Shown: positions 18,319-26,058, counted from the first letter of the stretch. The stretch: 35,552 nt of DNA from Balneolaceae bacterium (GCA_007131725.1 SLPZ01000060.1:1-35552), one strand, 5' to 3'. Notes: generated from the letters alone by a model not told the origin. Translations and numbers: made by a program.

Positions 18319-19316
18319 GATGATCGCTTTTTCATTCGGTTGATGGCCATCTCCTCAGCCAGGTTCCAGGCCTGTAAAAACGAACCTTCATTTGCCATAT
18401 TTTTTCCGGCAATGTTAAACCCGGTTCCGTGATCGGGCGAGGTGCGAATGATTGGAAGCCCCGCTGTGAAATTCACTCCTTTACCGAACGACAAAAGCTT
18501 GAACGGAATCAGCCCCTGATCGTGATACATTGCCAGTGTTGCATCAAATTCTTTGTGTTTCTGGTTTCCAAAATATCCATCGGCGGCGAATGGGCTTTCA
18601 ACGTTTACACCATTTTGCGAGATCCGGCGAACAACCGGCTCAATTAAGTCAATTTCTTCTCTGCCGAGAACTCCGCCGTCACCTGCATGTGGATTTAATC
18701 CCAGAACGGCAATTTTCGGGTTACTGATGCCAAAGTCACGAATAAGGCTGTCGTGCAGAGTGTAGATTTGATCAGAAAGTTTTTCCGGGTTCAGTGCTGC
18801 GGCCACATCTTTCAGCGGAATGTGAATGGTGGCTAGGCCTACCCGCAGTACATCACTGGCCAGTATCATCATAATTTTTTTTGCTGAAGTTTTTTCAGCC
18901 AGAAACTCCGTGTGTCCGGGCACCGAATATCCTGCCAGTGAAATCGCCTCTTTGGAAATGGGAGCCGTTACAATGGCGTGGCATTTTTTCTCCAGGCAGA
19001 ATTTTATGCCGAGATCTACAGCTTTCATGGCAGCTTCTCCGGCCTGAGCAGAAATCTGGCCGGGATTCACTTCTATTTCTTCGCCAGAAGACGATTCATA
19101 CAGGTATATATTCCCGGTTTCTAAATTATCAAAATTTTTTAGCGGTTTGATTGGGAGATTCAAATCCAGCAGCCTGAGATAGGTATTAATAACGGGGTAG
19201 TTCCCAATGACAACCGGAATCGACTTGTTCAGGTTGATTTTTTTGAGTGCTATCAAAACCACTTCCGGCCCGATGCCGTTAACATCCCCCAAACTGATTG
19301 CGATAACTGGTTTCAT
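18315..19316 (-). CDS. pdxA: 4-hydroxythreonine-4-phosphate dehydrogenase
   Basis: NAD-dependent oxidation of 4-phosphohydroxy-L-threonine in the DXP-dependent pathway of pyridoxal phosphate synthesis. The 333-aa sequence has GDVNGIGPEV at the N-terminus, VTAPISKEAI, GHTEFLAE, GLNPHAGDGGVLGREE and AMYHDQGLIPFK. The three His in these last motifs are the divalent-metal ligands. TSPDHGTGFNIAGK near the end is also typical. Complete and of normal length. It is the first gene of the pdxA-methyltransferase-ftsE operon. The 96-bp upstream gap holds an ACTGT/ACAGT inverted pair of unknown meaning. Confidence 0.96.
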   Translation of the reverse strand: MKPVIAISLGDVNGIGPEVVLIALKKINLNKSIPVVIGNYPVINTYLRLLDLNLPIKPLKNFDNLETGNIYLYESSSGEEIEVNPGQISAQAGEAAMKAVDLGIKFCLEKKCHAIVTAPISKEAISLAGYSVPGHTEFLAEKTSAKKIMMILASDVLRVGLATIHIPLKDVAAALNPEKLSDQIYTLHDSLIRDFGISNPKIAVLGLNPHAGDGGVLGREEIDLIEPVVRRISQNGVNVESPFAADGYFGNQKHKEFDATLAMYHDQGLIPFKLLSFGKGVNFTAGLPIIRTSPDHGTGFNIAGKNMANEGSFLQAWNLAEEMAINRMKKRSS

Positions 19317-19412
19317 ATCAAAAAATAGTAAACTGTGAAATCCGGAAAAAATATTGTGCTGACTGTGTTTAACAGTGTGCTATCAACCGGGTTTTAACAT
19401 TTTATGACCGGA

Positions 19413-20843
19413 TTATGGTGCTACGGACTCAGAAATGGTTCCAAGCGGATTCTCCGGCTCGAATGGGTCAAACGGATATTCATCCGGAGTGACAACTACT
19501 CCTGTGGTCTGTTTGAACGGGAGCGGGGTTTCGGCGTGATAGGTTGCTTCCACAAACCAGGCGGTGAATCCTTCATCAGGAGTATCCAGTTCAACAAACA
19601 GCTCGCCATCTTCCGGGATCTCCAGGTCGCGTGCCAGCCAGATTCGGTCAATCACATAAAGCCGGAAATCTCGAGCGTTTGGGTTATGTGCATTCCATAG
19701 CAGTAGTTCGTCTGGTAAATTGTCGGGATCAAGCTGAATGCGGAAACCGTTTTCTTCTGCCTGCCAGTTAAATTCCGGCAGTTCTTCATCATGTAAAATG
19801 AAGTTGTAAAAAGATGCCAGGCTATGTGCGGCGTCGGTATCGCTCAGAGAATGTCCCGCATTGGGTACGTACCGAATGCTTTTTTCTCCCGGCAGATCAT
19901 CCCAGTAAAACTGCCAAGAATCCGGGAGGAAAAACTCGTCACTTGCTCCATTCACGATGAATTTCGGCATGGTGAGTTCATCGAGGTAGGAGTAAGGATC
20001 AATCAATTCCAGGATTCGTTCAAACTCAGCAGAAAACTGCCAGTCCATAATTTGTTCATCCACATATTCCTCAATAGCCGGTGACCACTCACCATAAGCG
20101 CGCCAGTGGTGTTCGAACGATGGAATAATATTCAGCAGATCAATCACAAACGGAGCGATTGCAACCACACGATCATCAAAAATTCCTGTTGTCCAGGTTG
20201 TCCACCCTCGCTTAGAGGCGCCCGCAACAACATAATTTTCAACATAATGACCTTGCTCATGCAGAACAAATTCAGTGATGGTATCCATGGCACGGATGGC
20301 TGCCGTAGTCATGGGAAGCCGTGCGAGCCATTCGGCATCTTCATCCTGAGCGCCTCCTTCCAGGAATTTTCTCCAGCCGTAGGCAATCAAATCATCCTCG
20401 TAACGCTGCTCAAGGCGGGTATCATTCAAAAATCGAATCGGCTGATAAGGCACATTATGCAGATCGGCCACAATTGAATTGGTTGCCAATGCAGTTTCCA
20501 AAATATTTGTGTCCACATCAGCCCGAAGTTCACTGTAGTTGGTGCCACCGCCAATCCATAATAAGCCGGTTCTGAATTCTACTTCATCGGGGACAACGAT
20601 CGTGAGCCAGTGCCACCACTCGGTTTCATTGACGAAATCTTCGGTCAGCCAGTTTTGTGATACCATTCGAATGACGTACGCCGTATAACCGTCGCCCTCA
20701 ATCGTGTTTTGAAGATTGAAATTATAAGCGGGATCTGTTTCCGAAACATAGGCTTCGAATGGATTAACCGGTTCAGTTTCGGGAGCACAGGAGAAAAGAA
20801 ATAATGGCAGTGCAAGTACGAGCAGATTTCGGGTAAATTTCAT
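19413..20843 (-). CDS. PhoPQ-activated pathogenicity-related (PqaA-like) alpha/beta hydrolase lipoprotein
   Basis: The likely start is the ATG at 20843 rather than the upstream in-frame ATG at 20894, because it gives a clean lipoprotein signal (MKFTRNLLVLALPLFLFSC, lipid on Cys19). The remaining 476 aa fit the PhoPQ_related family: ENTEWWHW-like TEWWHWLTIVVPDE, a nucleophile elbow VAGASKRGWT, an acid region NGASDEFFLPDSW and the His in NAGHSL. An alpha/beta hydrolase catalytic triad is thus plausible. The substrate is unknown; the name is historical and does not imply virulence here. It stands alone next to the insertion site of the mobile element. The protein would sit in the periplasm or outer membrane. 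Confidence 0.85.
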   Translation of the reverse strand: MKFTRNLLVLALPLFLFSCAPETEPVNPFEAYVSETDPAYNFNLQNTIEGDGYTAYVIRMVSQNWLTEDFVNETEWWHWLTIVVPDEVEFRTGLLWIGGGTNYSELRADVDTNILETALATNSIVADLHNVPYQPIRFLNDTRLEQRYEDDLIAYGWRKFLEGGAQDEDAEWLARLPMTTAAIRAMDTITEFVLHEQGHYVENYVVAGASKRGWTTWTTGIFDDRVVAIAPFVIDLLNIIPSFEHHWRAYGEWSPAIEEYVDEQIMDWQFSAEFERILELIDPYSYLDELTMPKFIVNGASDEFFLPDSWQFYWDDLPGEKSIRYVPNAGHSLSDTDAAHSLASFYNFILHDEELPEFNWQAEENGFRIQLDPDNLPDELLLWNAHNPNARDFRLYVIDRIWLARDLEIPEDGELFVELDTPDEGFTAWFVEATYHAETPLPFKQTTGVVVTPDEYPFDPFEPENPLGTISESVAP

Positions 20844-21011
20844 AGTGTCTGTATTTTTGAAATGTCTGAAATTATCATAAAATGATATATACAAATCACA
20901 AATTACAGTGACAACGATTATTTCATATTTTTTTAATTCGAATAAAGAAGAATAAATTTAAAAACTCAAAAATAATCTGGTCTTGGGAGAGTAGGTTAAC
21001 GCAATAACAAA

Positions 21012-21044
21012 AAAGCCTTGTAAATATAAAATTTACAAGGCTTT
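21012..21044 (-). terminator. Stranded terminator of tRNA-Leu
   Basis: AAAGCCTTGTAAAT pairs perfectly (14 bp) with ATTTACAAGGCTTT around a 5-nt loop, and on the minus strand it is followed by six T. It abuts the 23-bp tRNA 3'-end repeat at 21045, exactly where a terminator for the minus-strand tRNA-Leu would stand before integration. The tRNA itself is now 8.6 kb to the right. The 20844-21011 stretch otherwise shows nothing recognisable. Confidence 0.85.
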
Positions 21045-21067
21045 AGTGCCCAAGAGAGGACTCGAAC
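21045..21067 (+). repeat. att core repeat, left end of the element
   Basis: A 23-bp exact direct copy of 29654-29676, which is the 3' end of tRNA-Leu (acceptor stem and part of the T arm). Beyond 21067 the tRNA sequence is lost. This marks one boundary of the integrated element. Confidence 0.93.
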
Positions 21068-21157
21068 ACCAATACCTTTAAACCTAAAAACCCCTCTAAA
21101 TATGTCAAAAACGCTGTTTATGTAATATAAACCTTTCTTTGAAAGTTACAAATTACA

Positions 21158-21196
21158 GGGTTTGTGCTACCAATGTGCTACCAAGTGTGCTACCAG
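21158..21196 (+). repeat. Integrase arm-type sites, left
   Basis: Positions 21158-21184 repeat exactly at 29563-29589 (27 bp, same orientation). They are made of TGTGCTACCAA units; a third unit (TGTGCTACCAG) follows only here, to 21196. They sit 90 bp inside the left att core. Short direct repeats of this sort flanking the core are the known binding sites for the N-terminal domain of tyrosine integrases. Confidence 0.75.
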
Positions 21197-21211
21197 TTTA
21201 TTATATTTCTG

Positions 21212-21223
21212 ATGACTTATAAC
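21212..21223 (+). promoter_or_regulatory. Shared 12-bp box upstream of the integrase gene
   Basis: ATGACTTATAAC ends 16 nt before the integrase ATG. The same 12-mer occurs at 22505-22516, ending 15 nt before the next gene. It contains TATAAC, which resembles a -10 element. It is a candidate common promoter or operator of the element. Confidence 0.4.
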
Positions 21224-21239
21224 AAAACTTACCAGATTT

Positions 21240-22466
21240 ATGCCTGCAACATTCAAGTTTTATATCCGGGATAACAGGAAAGACGATCGCGGAACTTGCC
21301 CCATCTATCTGAGAATTACGCACAATAGAAAACGTAAATATATCAATACCGGTATCCGGTTAAAGCCCGACCATTGGCACCCAGGCAATGAGCAGGTGCG
21401 CCGGAGTTTCGGCAAAAAACATGAAGTGCATAAAATCAACAAGCGACTTGCACAAATACGCATTGATGCAGAGGATGCTTATTGGGAATTGCATAGTGAA
21501 AATAAAGTCAGTGCCGATGCTATCAAAAAAAGGCTATCGTATTCATCCAAAGACAATTTTTTTACACTTGCCAAAGAATATTTGGACGAAATTAAGCACG
21601 ACAGCTTCTGGACACACAAACAGACGAAAGTAGCTATTGAGAAGATCAAAGATTTTCATGGTTCTGATAATTTACCTGTCAACTTGATTGATGCAGACTT
21701 TTTAACCCGGTTCCAAAACCAGTTAAAGAGAAAAAACAAACCATCAACGATTATAAAAAACCTCGGCTGTATTAGGAATATTCTGGATATTGCGGTAAGG
21801 CAGCACTTAATCAATATTAACCCCGTGAAATCGAATGATTTTACAATGGTTAAGCCCAATAATAGCACTTCAAAGACTAAACTATCACTCTCTCAGATTA
21901 AGGCATTGAAAGAGCTTAACCTGAAACCCGGTTCAAATCTATGGCACGCACGTAATGCCTTTTTGGTATCATTCTATTTTTGCGGAATGCGTTTTGGTGA
22001 TGTGGCTGAACTACGATGGGAAAACTTCAAAAATGGCCGCCTGGAATACGACATGAATAAAACCGGGAATCCGGTAAGTTTACCGGTTAAGGACGGCCCC
22101 AAGCAAATTTTGGACGCTTACAGGGATTTTGATTACAACGGATATGTTTTCCATTTTCTTTCAAATCTTACTGATGAAGAACAAAGCAGGCCCGATATTA
22201 TTAGAAAACGGATAAGCAGTTGGAATGCCTATGTTAATAGTTGCCTTAAAGATATTGCTGAAATGGCCGGGATTAAGGAAAACATTTCAATGCATGTGGC
22301 CCGGCATTCTTTCGCACAGTACGGGGTTAACGATCTGGAAATACCACCTTATAAAATGATGATGCTGTTAGGCCATAAAAGCCTTAAAACTACGATGCAG
22401 TATCTCAAATCCCTGGACTTGAAGGCGGTTGATAGTGCAATGGATTTGATGTTTAATGAACTGTAA
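21240..22466 (+). CDS. int: Tyrosine recombinase / phage integrase
   Basis: A 408-aa site-specific recombinase of the Bacteroidetes (CTnDOT/Tn4555-like) layout. The N-terminal arm-binding domain (about 1-90) contains ITHNRKRKYINTGIRL, then comes a SAM-like core-binding domain (about 100-200). The catalytic domain has the first Arg in FYFCGMRFGDVAEL, the HVARHSF box (H-x-x-R) and the C-terminal GHKSLKTTMQYL carrying the His and the nucleophilic Tyr. All catalytic residues are present, so it should be active. It lies just inside the left att core and reads inward. It would catalyse integration into, and with the HTH protein excision from, tRNA-Leu. Confidence 0.96.
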   Translation: MPATFKFYIRDNRKDDRGTCPIYLRITHNRKRKYINTGIRLKPDHWHPGNEQVRRSFGKKHEVHKINKRLAQIRIDAEDAYWELHSENKVSADAIKKRLSYSSKDNFFTLAKEYLDEIKHDSFWTHKQTKVAIEKIKDFHGSDNLPVNLIDADFLTRFQNQLKRKNKPSTIIKNLGCIRNILDIAVRQHLININPVKSNDFTMVKPNNSTSKTKLSLSQIKALKELNLKPGSNLWHARNAFLVSFYFCGMRFGDVAELRWENFKNGRLEYDMNKTGNPVSLPVKDGPKQILDAYRDFDYNGYVFHFLSNLTDEEQSRPDIIRKRISSWNAYVNSCLKDIAEMAGIKENISMHVARHSFAQYGVNDLEIPPYKMMMLLGHKSLKTTMQYLKSLDLKAVDSAMDLMFNEL

Positions 22467-22472
22467 AAAAAG

Positions 22473-22504
22473 AACCCCGATGGCCTGCAACAGACACCGG
22501 GGTT
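22473..22504 (-). terminator. Hairpin after the integrase gene
   Basis: AACCCCG pairs with CGGGGTT around an 18-nt loop. The A-run at 22465-22470 becomes a T-tract only on the minus strand, so this looks like a minus-strand terminator that would stop antisense transcription running into the integrase gene. On the plus strand it lacks the T-tract. Confidence 0.5.
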
Positions 22505-22516
22505 ATGACTTATAAC
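22505..22516 (+). promoter_or_regulatory. Shared 12-bp box upstream of the 310-aa gene
   Basis: ATGACTTATAAC, identical to 21212-21223 and placed almost the same distance (15 nt) before the start codon. It is likely a common promoter element or binding site for an element-encoded regulator. Confidence 0.4.
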
Positions 22517-22531
22517 GAACAGTAATATACC

Positions 22532-23464
22532 ATGAAAACCGAAGATAATAAACAACTAAGTGTTGAAACTCTTATAAATATAACCAAAGAGCAAGAGGTA
22601 CCACCCTTATATAAAACCAGAGAAATTGACGGTATTATTGTAAAAGAGTACAATTTTATTCAAGAACACCCTGCTATTGTCAATAGTAAAGACTCCATTC
22701 CAGAAATCAATATTAATTCAAAGGACTTTAATTTATTAGCAGCCCGAAAAAATGAGATTGAGAGCCAGATAGAGTTACATCATAAGCACTGCTATAGAAA
22801 TTATTTTGAGATAAAAAATATACGAACTCCAATCTGGCTATATGGGAAATTTGAATATTTCGACCTTGATGAAATTACTGAGGCAGAGAAAGAAAAACTC
22901 TATCATTTCATTTCAGGAATAAAAATTTTGATTTATTGCATAATGGTAGGTGATGAAATGAAAACCTTTCTGGACATGAACAAAGACGATTATCCATCAC
23001 TTGAATTACGTTGCTCTAAATGGCACAAGAAAACAGCCAGATTTGATCTATTTGAGTATGCAGAAGCTATCAAAAGGCCGGCTGATGAAATTCATCGGAT
23101 TGTTACACGAACTACATCGTTGTATCTGGAATACTTAAAAATTCAAAGTGTCTTGTATAGCATTAACATTGAAAAGTTGATTAACACGCTATCTAAGGAT
23201 GATATTTACAGTAAAATTCTAAATGCACCAGAAGGACAAAGAGCCAGGAAAATTACTTTAGTGGAATATTTTTATCGGAACGAAGATTGCCATACTTATC
23301 CAAAAGCGTTTGATGAAGCAAATAAAGTTCACAGAGAGATTGCAGGGAAGCCTATTTATTCAGGTAAAGACGGTTTCAAATCTTTTGAGTCAAGTAAATC
23401 GGTATTTATGAAAGAACAAGAGGGGCAAAAAATACTTAAAGAAATACTTAATCGAATTAAGTAG
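22532..23464 (+). CDS. Protein of unknown function, 310 aa
   Basis: Not recognised. The gene is AT-rich compared with its neighbours and the host genes, which suggests a separate origin. The protein is soluble, with no signal peptide or membrane segment, and is mostly helical by composition. Visible segments are SQIELHHKHCYRNYF (about 77-91), DLDEITEAEKEKLYHFISGI (about 112-131) and a Lys/Glu-rich end (MKEQEGQKILKEILNRIK). There is no obvious nucleotide-binding or nuclease motif. It occupies the slot between the integrase and the HTH regulator, where satellites often carry accessory or phage-interference genes; that role here is only a guess from position. The 12-bp box upstream suggests its own promoter. 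Confidence 0.75.
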   Translation: MKTEDNKQLSVETLINITKEQEVPPLYKTREIDGIIVKEYNFIQEHPAIVNSKDSIPEININSKDFNLLAARKNEIESQIELHHKHCYRNYFEIKNIRTPIWLYGKFEYFDLDEITEAEKEKLYHFISGIKILIYCIMVGDEMKTFLDMNKDDYPSLELRCSKWHKKTARFDLFEYAEAIKRPADEIHRIVTRTTSLYLEYLKIQSVLYSINIEKLINTLSKDDIYSKILNAPEGQRARKITLVEYFYRNEDCHTYPKAFDEANKVHREIAGKPIYSGKDGFKSFESSKSVFMKEQEGQKILKEILNRIK

Positions 23465-23488
23465 TTAATTAAGTAAATACACGTCTAT

Positions 23489-23529
23489 CATACAGTTGAA
23501 ATTGATAACAATAAATTTTCGACTGTATG
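23489..23529. promoter_or_regulatory. Inverted repeat overlapping the start of the HTH gene
   Basis: CATACAGTTGAAA (23489-23501) is inverted at TTTCGACTGTATG (23517-23529), matching at 12 of 13 positions with a 15-bp spacer. The right arm contains the ATG start codon of the HTH gene (23527). It may be the gene's own operator or an RNA hairpin that hides the start. Confidence 0.6.
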
Positions 23530-23814
23530 GAAAATGTAACAATTCTACCCGAATCTAAAATTAGACAGATTTTCCGAGAGGAACAGGAGGCCGTTCTAAA
23601 GCGACTTATCCCATCTATCGTAAGACGTGCGACCTGTAAAAAGTATTTGAGCACAAAAGACCTTCAGGAGTTGACAGGCATGTCTCCCAGGATGCAGAAA
23701 TATCACAGGGATGCTGGCAACCTTCCATATTCTCAGGAAAACGAACGAAGCAAGATTATTTATTCCGCTGATGATGTGGATAAATTTATTCTGGAGCGCC
23801 GGATCGAAGTATAA
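23527..23814 (+). CDS. Helix-turn-helix protein, excisionase/MerR-like
   Basis: A 95-aa small DNA-binding protein. The C-terminal part KKYLSTKDLQELTGMSPRMQKYHRDAGNLP (about 38-67) is a winged HTH of the MerR/excisionase kind, and IIYSADDVDKFILERR is the usual tail that packs on the wing. The N-terminus (ILPESKIRQIFREEQEAVLKRLIP) is a helix possibly for dimerisation. Such proteins accompany integrases in Bacteroidetes elements and act as directionality factors or repressors. The start codon lies inside a 13-bp inverted repeat, consistent with autoregulation. Which of the two roles applies cannot be settled from sequence. Confidence 0.8.
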   Translation: MENVTILPESKIRQIFREEQEAVLKRLIPSIVRRATCKKYLSTKDLQELTGMSPRMQKYHRDAGNLPYSQENERSKIIYSADDVDKFILERRIEV

Positions 23815-23835
23815 CCATGTGAGGGAGATAATAAG

Positions 23836-24030
23836 ATGACTGTAACGAATAAAAAGCAGCAGGCCCGGCGCGATGCACGAACTATTTTTCACTTAAAACA
23901 GCAGTGCAGGCAGCACGGCACCGGCCATAAAACGCTACAAAAAGTATTTATTGGATTGTTGCGGATACATGACAATCACTTGGCACTGTTTGCAGATGAA
24001 ATTCAAATGCAAGAGGGATGCAATGGCTGA
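23836..24030 (+). CDS. Small protein of unknown function, 64 aa
   Basis: Not recognised. It is a basic, mostly helical protein with ARRDARTIFHLKQQC and FIGLLRIHDNHLALFADEIQ. A purine-rich GAGGGAGAT lies 7-15 nt before the ATG, a good ribosome-binding site by the standards of this window. Its last codons overlap the start of the replication ATPase gene by 8 nt (ATGGCTGA), which argues that it is really translated and coupled to that gene. It might be a replication accessory factor; that is inference from coupling only. Confidence 0.65.
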   Translation: MTVTNKKQQARRDARTIFHLKQQCRQHGTGHKTLQKVFIGLLRIHDNHLALFADEIQMQEGCNG

Positions 24031-25633
24031 AAAAAAAGAGAAAGCCCCGACTGTATCGGAAATCCTACTGGAAATTATAGAATTTTCGGCCGTTCTCTTT
24101 CGGGATAATGCCGGTATTGCATGGGCTAAAGTTGATGGGGAATGCCAACCTGTACGATCTACGACCTTTCGGCGGCATATCCAGCGTAAATTTTATCATC
24201 TGGAAGGCAAGGCACCCCATACACAAGCCGTACAAGAGGCCATTGAGCAGGCCGAAGGCAAAGCGTTATTTGAGAGCCGTTTTAACCAGAATGTGAACGT
24301 GAGGGCGGCACTGTTCGACCATAGAATTTTAATCGACTTAGGGGATGATAGTAAGCTATTGGCCGAAGTTACCGAAGATGGATTTGATGTTACCGCAGAC
24401 CATGCCTTTTTTTACCGGCCAAGCGGATTAGAACCCTTACCGATACCAGAGCAAGGTGAAATAGAACTGCTACGGCCATTCATCAACGTTGAATCTGATG
24501 CAGATTTTCGGCTGATCGTATCCTGGATGTTGACGGCACTTCATCCCGGTATCGCTTGCCCGATTCTTGTTTTACAAGGTGAACAGGGATCATCAAAGAG
24601 TACCACATCGAAAGTAATTCGATCACTGATTGATCCCAACACGGCCCCAATCCGCACGGCACCACGAGACGAACGGGAATTAATCATCCAGGGAGAAAAT
24701 TCCCGGATGATCTGCCTGGATAATCTCTCAGGATTAAAACCCTGGCTGTCTGATGCCTTGTGTCGAATCTGCACGGGCGGCGGTTTTTCAGCCCGGAAAC
24801 TATACACCAATAACGAGGAAAAGATTTTTCAGATACGGCGACCGATCATCCTGAACGGGATTGATGATATAGCAACCAGAGGCGACTTACTGGATCGGGC
24901 TATTGTCTTAAATCTGCCTGCCATTCCACAGACTGATCGCAAGGATGAAGGGCGGTTCTGGAAGGAATTTGACCGGGTACGGCCAAAGATTTTCGGTGCC
25001 ATTCTGGATGGTATGTGCAGCGGCCTGAAATACCATGATAATATCCAGTTGTCGAACTTGCCACGAATGGCCGATTTTGCGAGATGGGCGGCAGCATGTG
25101 GCAAGGCCTATGGCTGGGATAATATTATTAACGAGTACAATCGAAATCGCGGAGAGGCGGTTGAAACCGGCCTGGATTCCGATATTCTTGCAACAGCCGT
25201 GCGCAAAATTATGGTCAACTTATCAAAATGGCAGGGCACCGCAACGGAGCTTGTAGAAAAAATTGAGCAGGTATCCGGGGATGTGGATAACAGATACCTA
25301 CCAACGACCAGGACATTAAAAAGCAGGTTGACGAGGTTGTCTCCGGCGCTTCGGCAAGTAGGTATTGTATGGCACCGGGAGCGAGTTGAATCAGGCACGG
25401 TTTATATCATCAAAAAGCCGGTGAATAATGTGCAAGTTGTGCAAGAAGTGCAAGGAGACAATAAAAACAATGGCTTACATACTGGCAGAACCCTTGCACA
25501 ACCAGATAACCTGGCAGAACGTGCAAGGAATCTGCAAGCCTCTAAATCATTGGTAGACAATGAGTCTTGCACAACTGGCAGGACTGGCACAACTGAACAG
25601 GACTTTTTATTTGAAGATAAAGCACCGTTTTAA
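24023..25633 (+). CDS. Satellite-type replication ATPase (VapE/D5-like helicase)
   Basis: A 536-aa protein with start at the ATG 24023 (MAEKKEKAP); AGAGGG lies 5 nt upstream and the preceding small ORF ends across it. The longer open frame from 23951 has no support. Walker A is LQGEQGSSKST, Walker B MICLDNLS, then SDALCRICTGGGFSARKLYTN and PIILNGIDDIATRGDLLDRAI, as in mobile-element ATPases near the primase-helicases of phage satellites (VapE, P4 alpha and D5 relatives). No primase active site is visible in the N-terminal 170 aa. A winged-helix-like part (LKSRLTRLSPALRQVGI) is followed by a low-complexity tail whose DNA holds iteron-like repeats. It probably starts element replication after excision. 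Confidence 0.85.
   Translation: MAEKKEKAPTVSEILLEIIEFSAVLFRDNAGIAWAKVDGECQPVRSTTFRRHIQRKFYHLEGKAPHTQAVQEAIEQAEGKALFESRFNQNVNVRAALFDHRILIDLGDDSKLLAEVTEDGFDVTADHAFFYRPSGLEPLPIPEQGEIELLRPFINVESDADFRLIVSWMLTALHPGIACPILVLQGEQGSSKSTTSKVIRSLIDPNTAPIRTAPRDERELIIQGENSRMICLDNLSGLKPWLSDALCRICTGGGFSARKLYTNNEEKIFQIRRPIILNGIDDIATRGDLLDRAIVLNLPAIPQTDRKDEGRFWKEFDRVRPKIFGAILDGMCSGLKYHDNIQLSNLPRMADFARWAAACGKAYGWDNIINEYNRNRGEAVETGLDSDILATAVRKIMVNLSKWQGTATELVEKIEQVSGDVDNRYLPTTRTLKSRLTRLSPALRQVGIVWHRERVESGTVYIIKKPVNNVQVVQEVQGDNKNNGLHTGRTLAQPDNLAERARNLQASKSLVDNESCTTGRTGTTEQDFLFEDKAPF
25430..25590. repeat. Iteron-like cluster in the 3' end of the replication ATPase gene
   Basis: GTGCAAG occurs at 25430, 25439 and 25448 (9-bp spacing) and at 25521. 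Its complement CTTGCAC occurs at 25493 and 25566, and the variant CTGCAAG at 25532. CTGGCA(G/C) occurs four times (about 25482, 25511, 25575, 25584). The copies fall in different reading frames, so they are not just a protein repeat. This is a candidate origin or regulator-binding region. Confidence 0.55.
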
Positions 25634-25651
25634 ATTCAACCTTAAACAAAA

Positions 25652-25963
25652 ATGAATACCATGATACCAACTGTAAGGCAGATTAATTTATTTGATGACA
25701 ACAATGTCCAGCAGGCAATTCCTTCAAGTAATGTTGTGGATAATTCCAGTGATGAATCAATGCAACCGGCGCAAGAAACCGGGCCGAGGTACGCTGTGAT
25801 TCACAACCGATCAGGCAGGATATTCATTAAAACCGAATCTTTTGAGGAAATTGAGCAACATCTTTTTGAAGAAAATGCAGGCCGTTATACGCTACATGAC
25901 AGAAAGCACAATCAATTCCTGAATGCAGAAATTATTTTTAAATCAAAATATAATAGGCAATGA
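25652..25963 (+). CDS. Protein of unknown function, 103 aa
   Basis: Not recognised. The first half is polar and probably disordered (NNVQQAIPSSNVVDNSSDESMQPAQE); the second half looks folded, with RYAVIHNRSGRIFIKTESFEEIEQHLFEENAGRYTLHD suggesting beta strands around a helix. It starts 18 bp after the replication gene and ends with a 4-nt ATGA overlap with a 32-aa membrane peptide, so the three are probably one transcript. A second ATG three codons in (25661) is an alternative start. Confidence 0.65.
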   Translation: MNTMIPTVRQINLFDDNNVQQAIPSSNVVDNSSDESMQPAQETGPRYAVIHNRSGRIFIKTESFEEIEQHLFEENAGRYTLHDRKHNQFLNAEIIFKSKYNRQ

Positions 25964-26058
25964 CTACCACAGAAATTAAACCTATCAAACCCTGGACGTG
26001 GATAGCGTACATCATGTTTATGATTTTGCTGATTGTGATACTGGCGACACATGGATGA
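25960..26058 (+). CDS. 32-aa single-pass membrane peptide
   Basis: A short open frame, ATG at 25960 and TGA at 26056-26058, encoding MTTTEIKPIKPWTW, then IAYIMFMILLIVILA and THG. The 15-16 residue hydrophobic stretch is a membrane span, with a positively charged N-terminal flank (two Lys). The ATG overlaps the stop codon of the 103-aa gene (ATGA), which strongly suggests coupled translation. Its role is unknown. Options are a holin-like or membrane-signalling peptide, or a toxin-like small protein. It is too short for usual gene finding, and certainty rests on the coupling and the clear membrane segment. Confidence 0.6.
   Translation: MTTTEIKPIKPWTWIAYIMFMILLIVILATHG

Noticed and set aside
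23951-24022. N-terminal extension of the replication ATPase frame
   Set aside because: The extra 24 residues are Cys/Met-rich without similarity to the family, overlap the upstream small gene, and the ATG at 24023 has a good ribosome-binding site.
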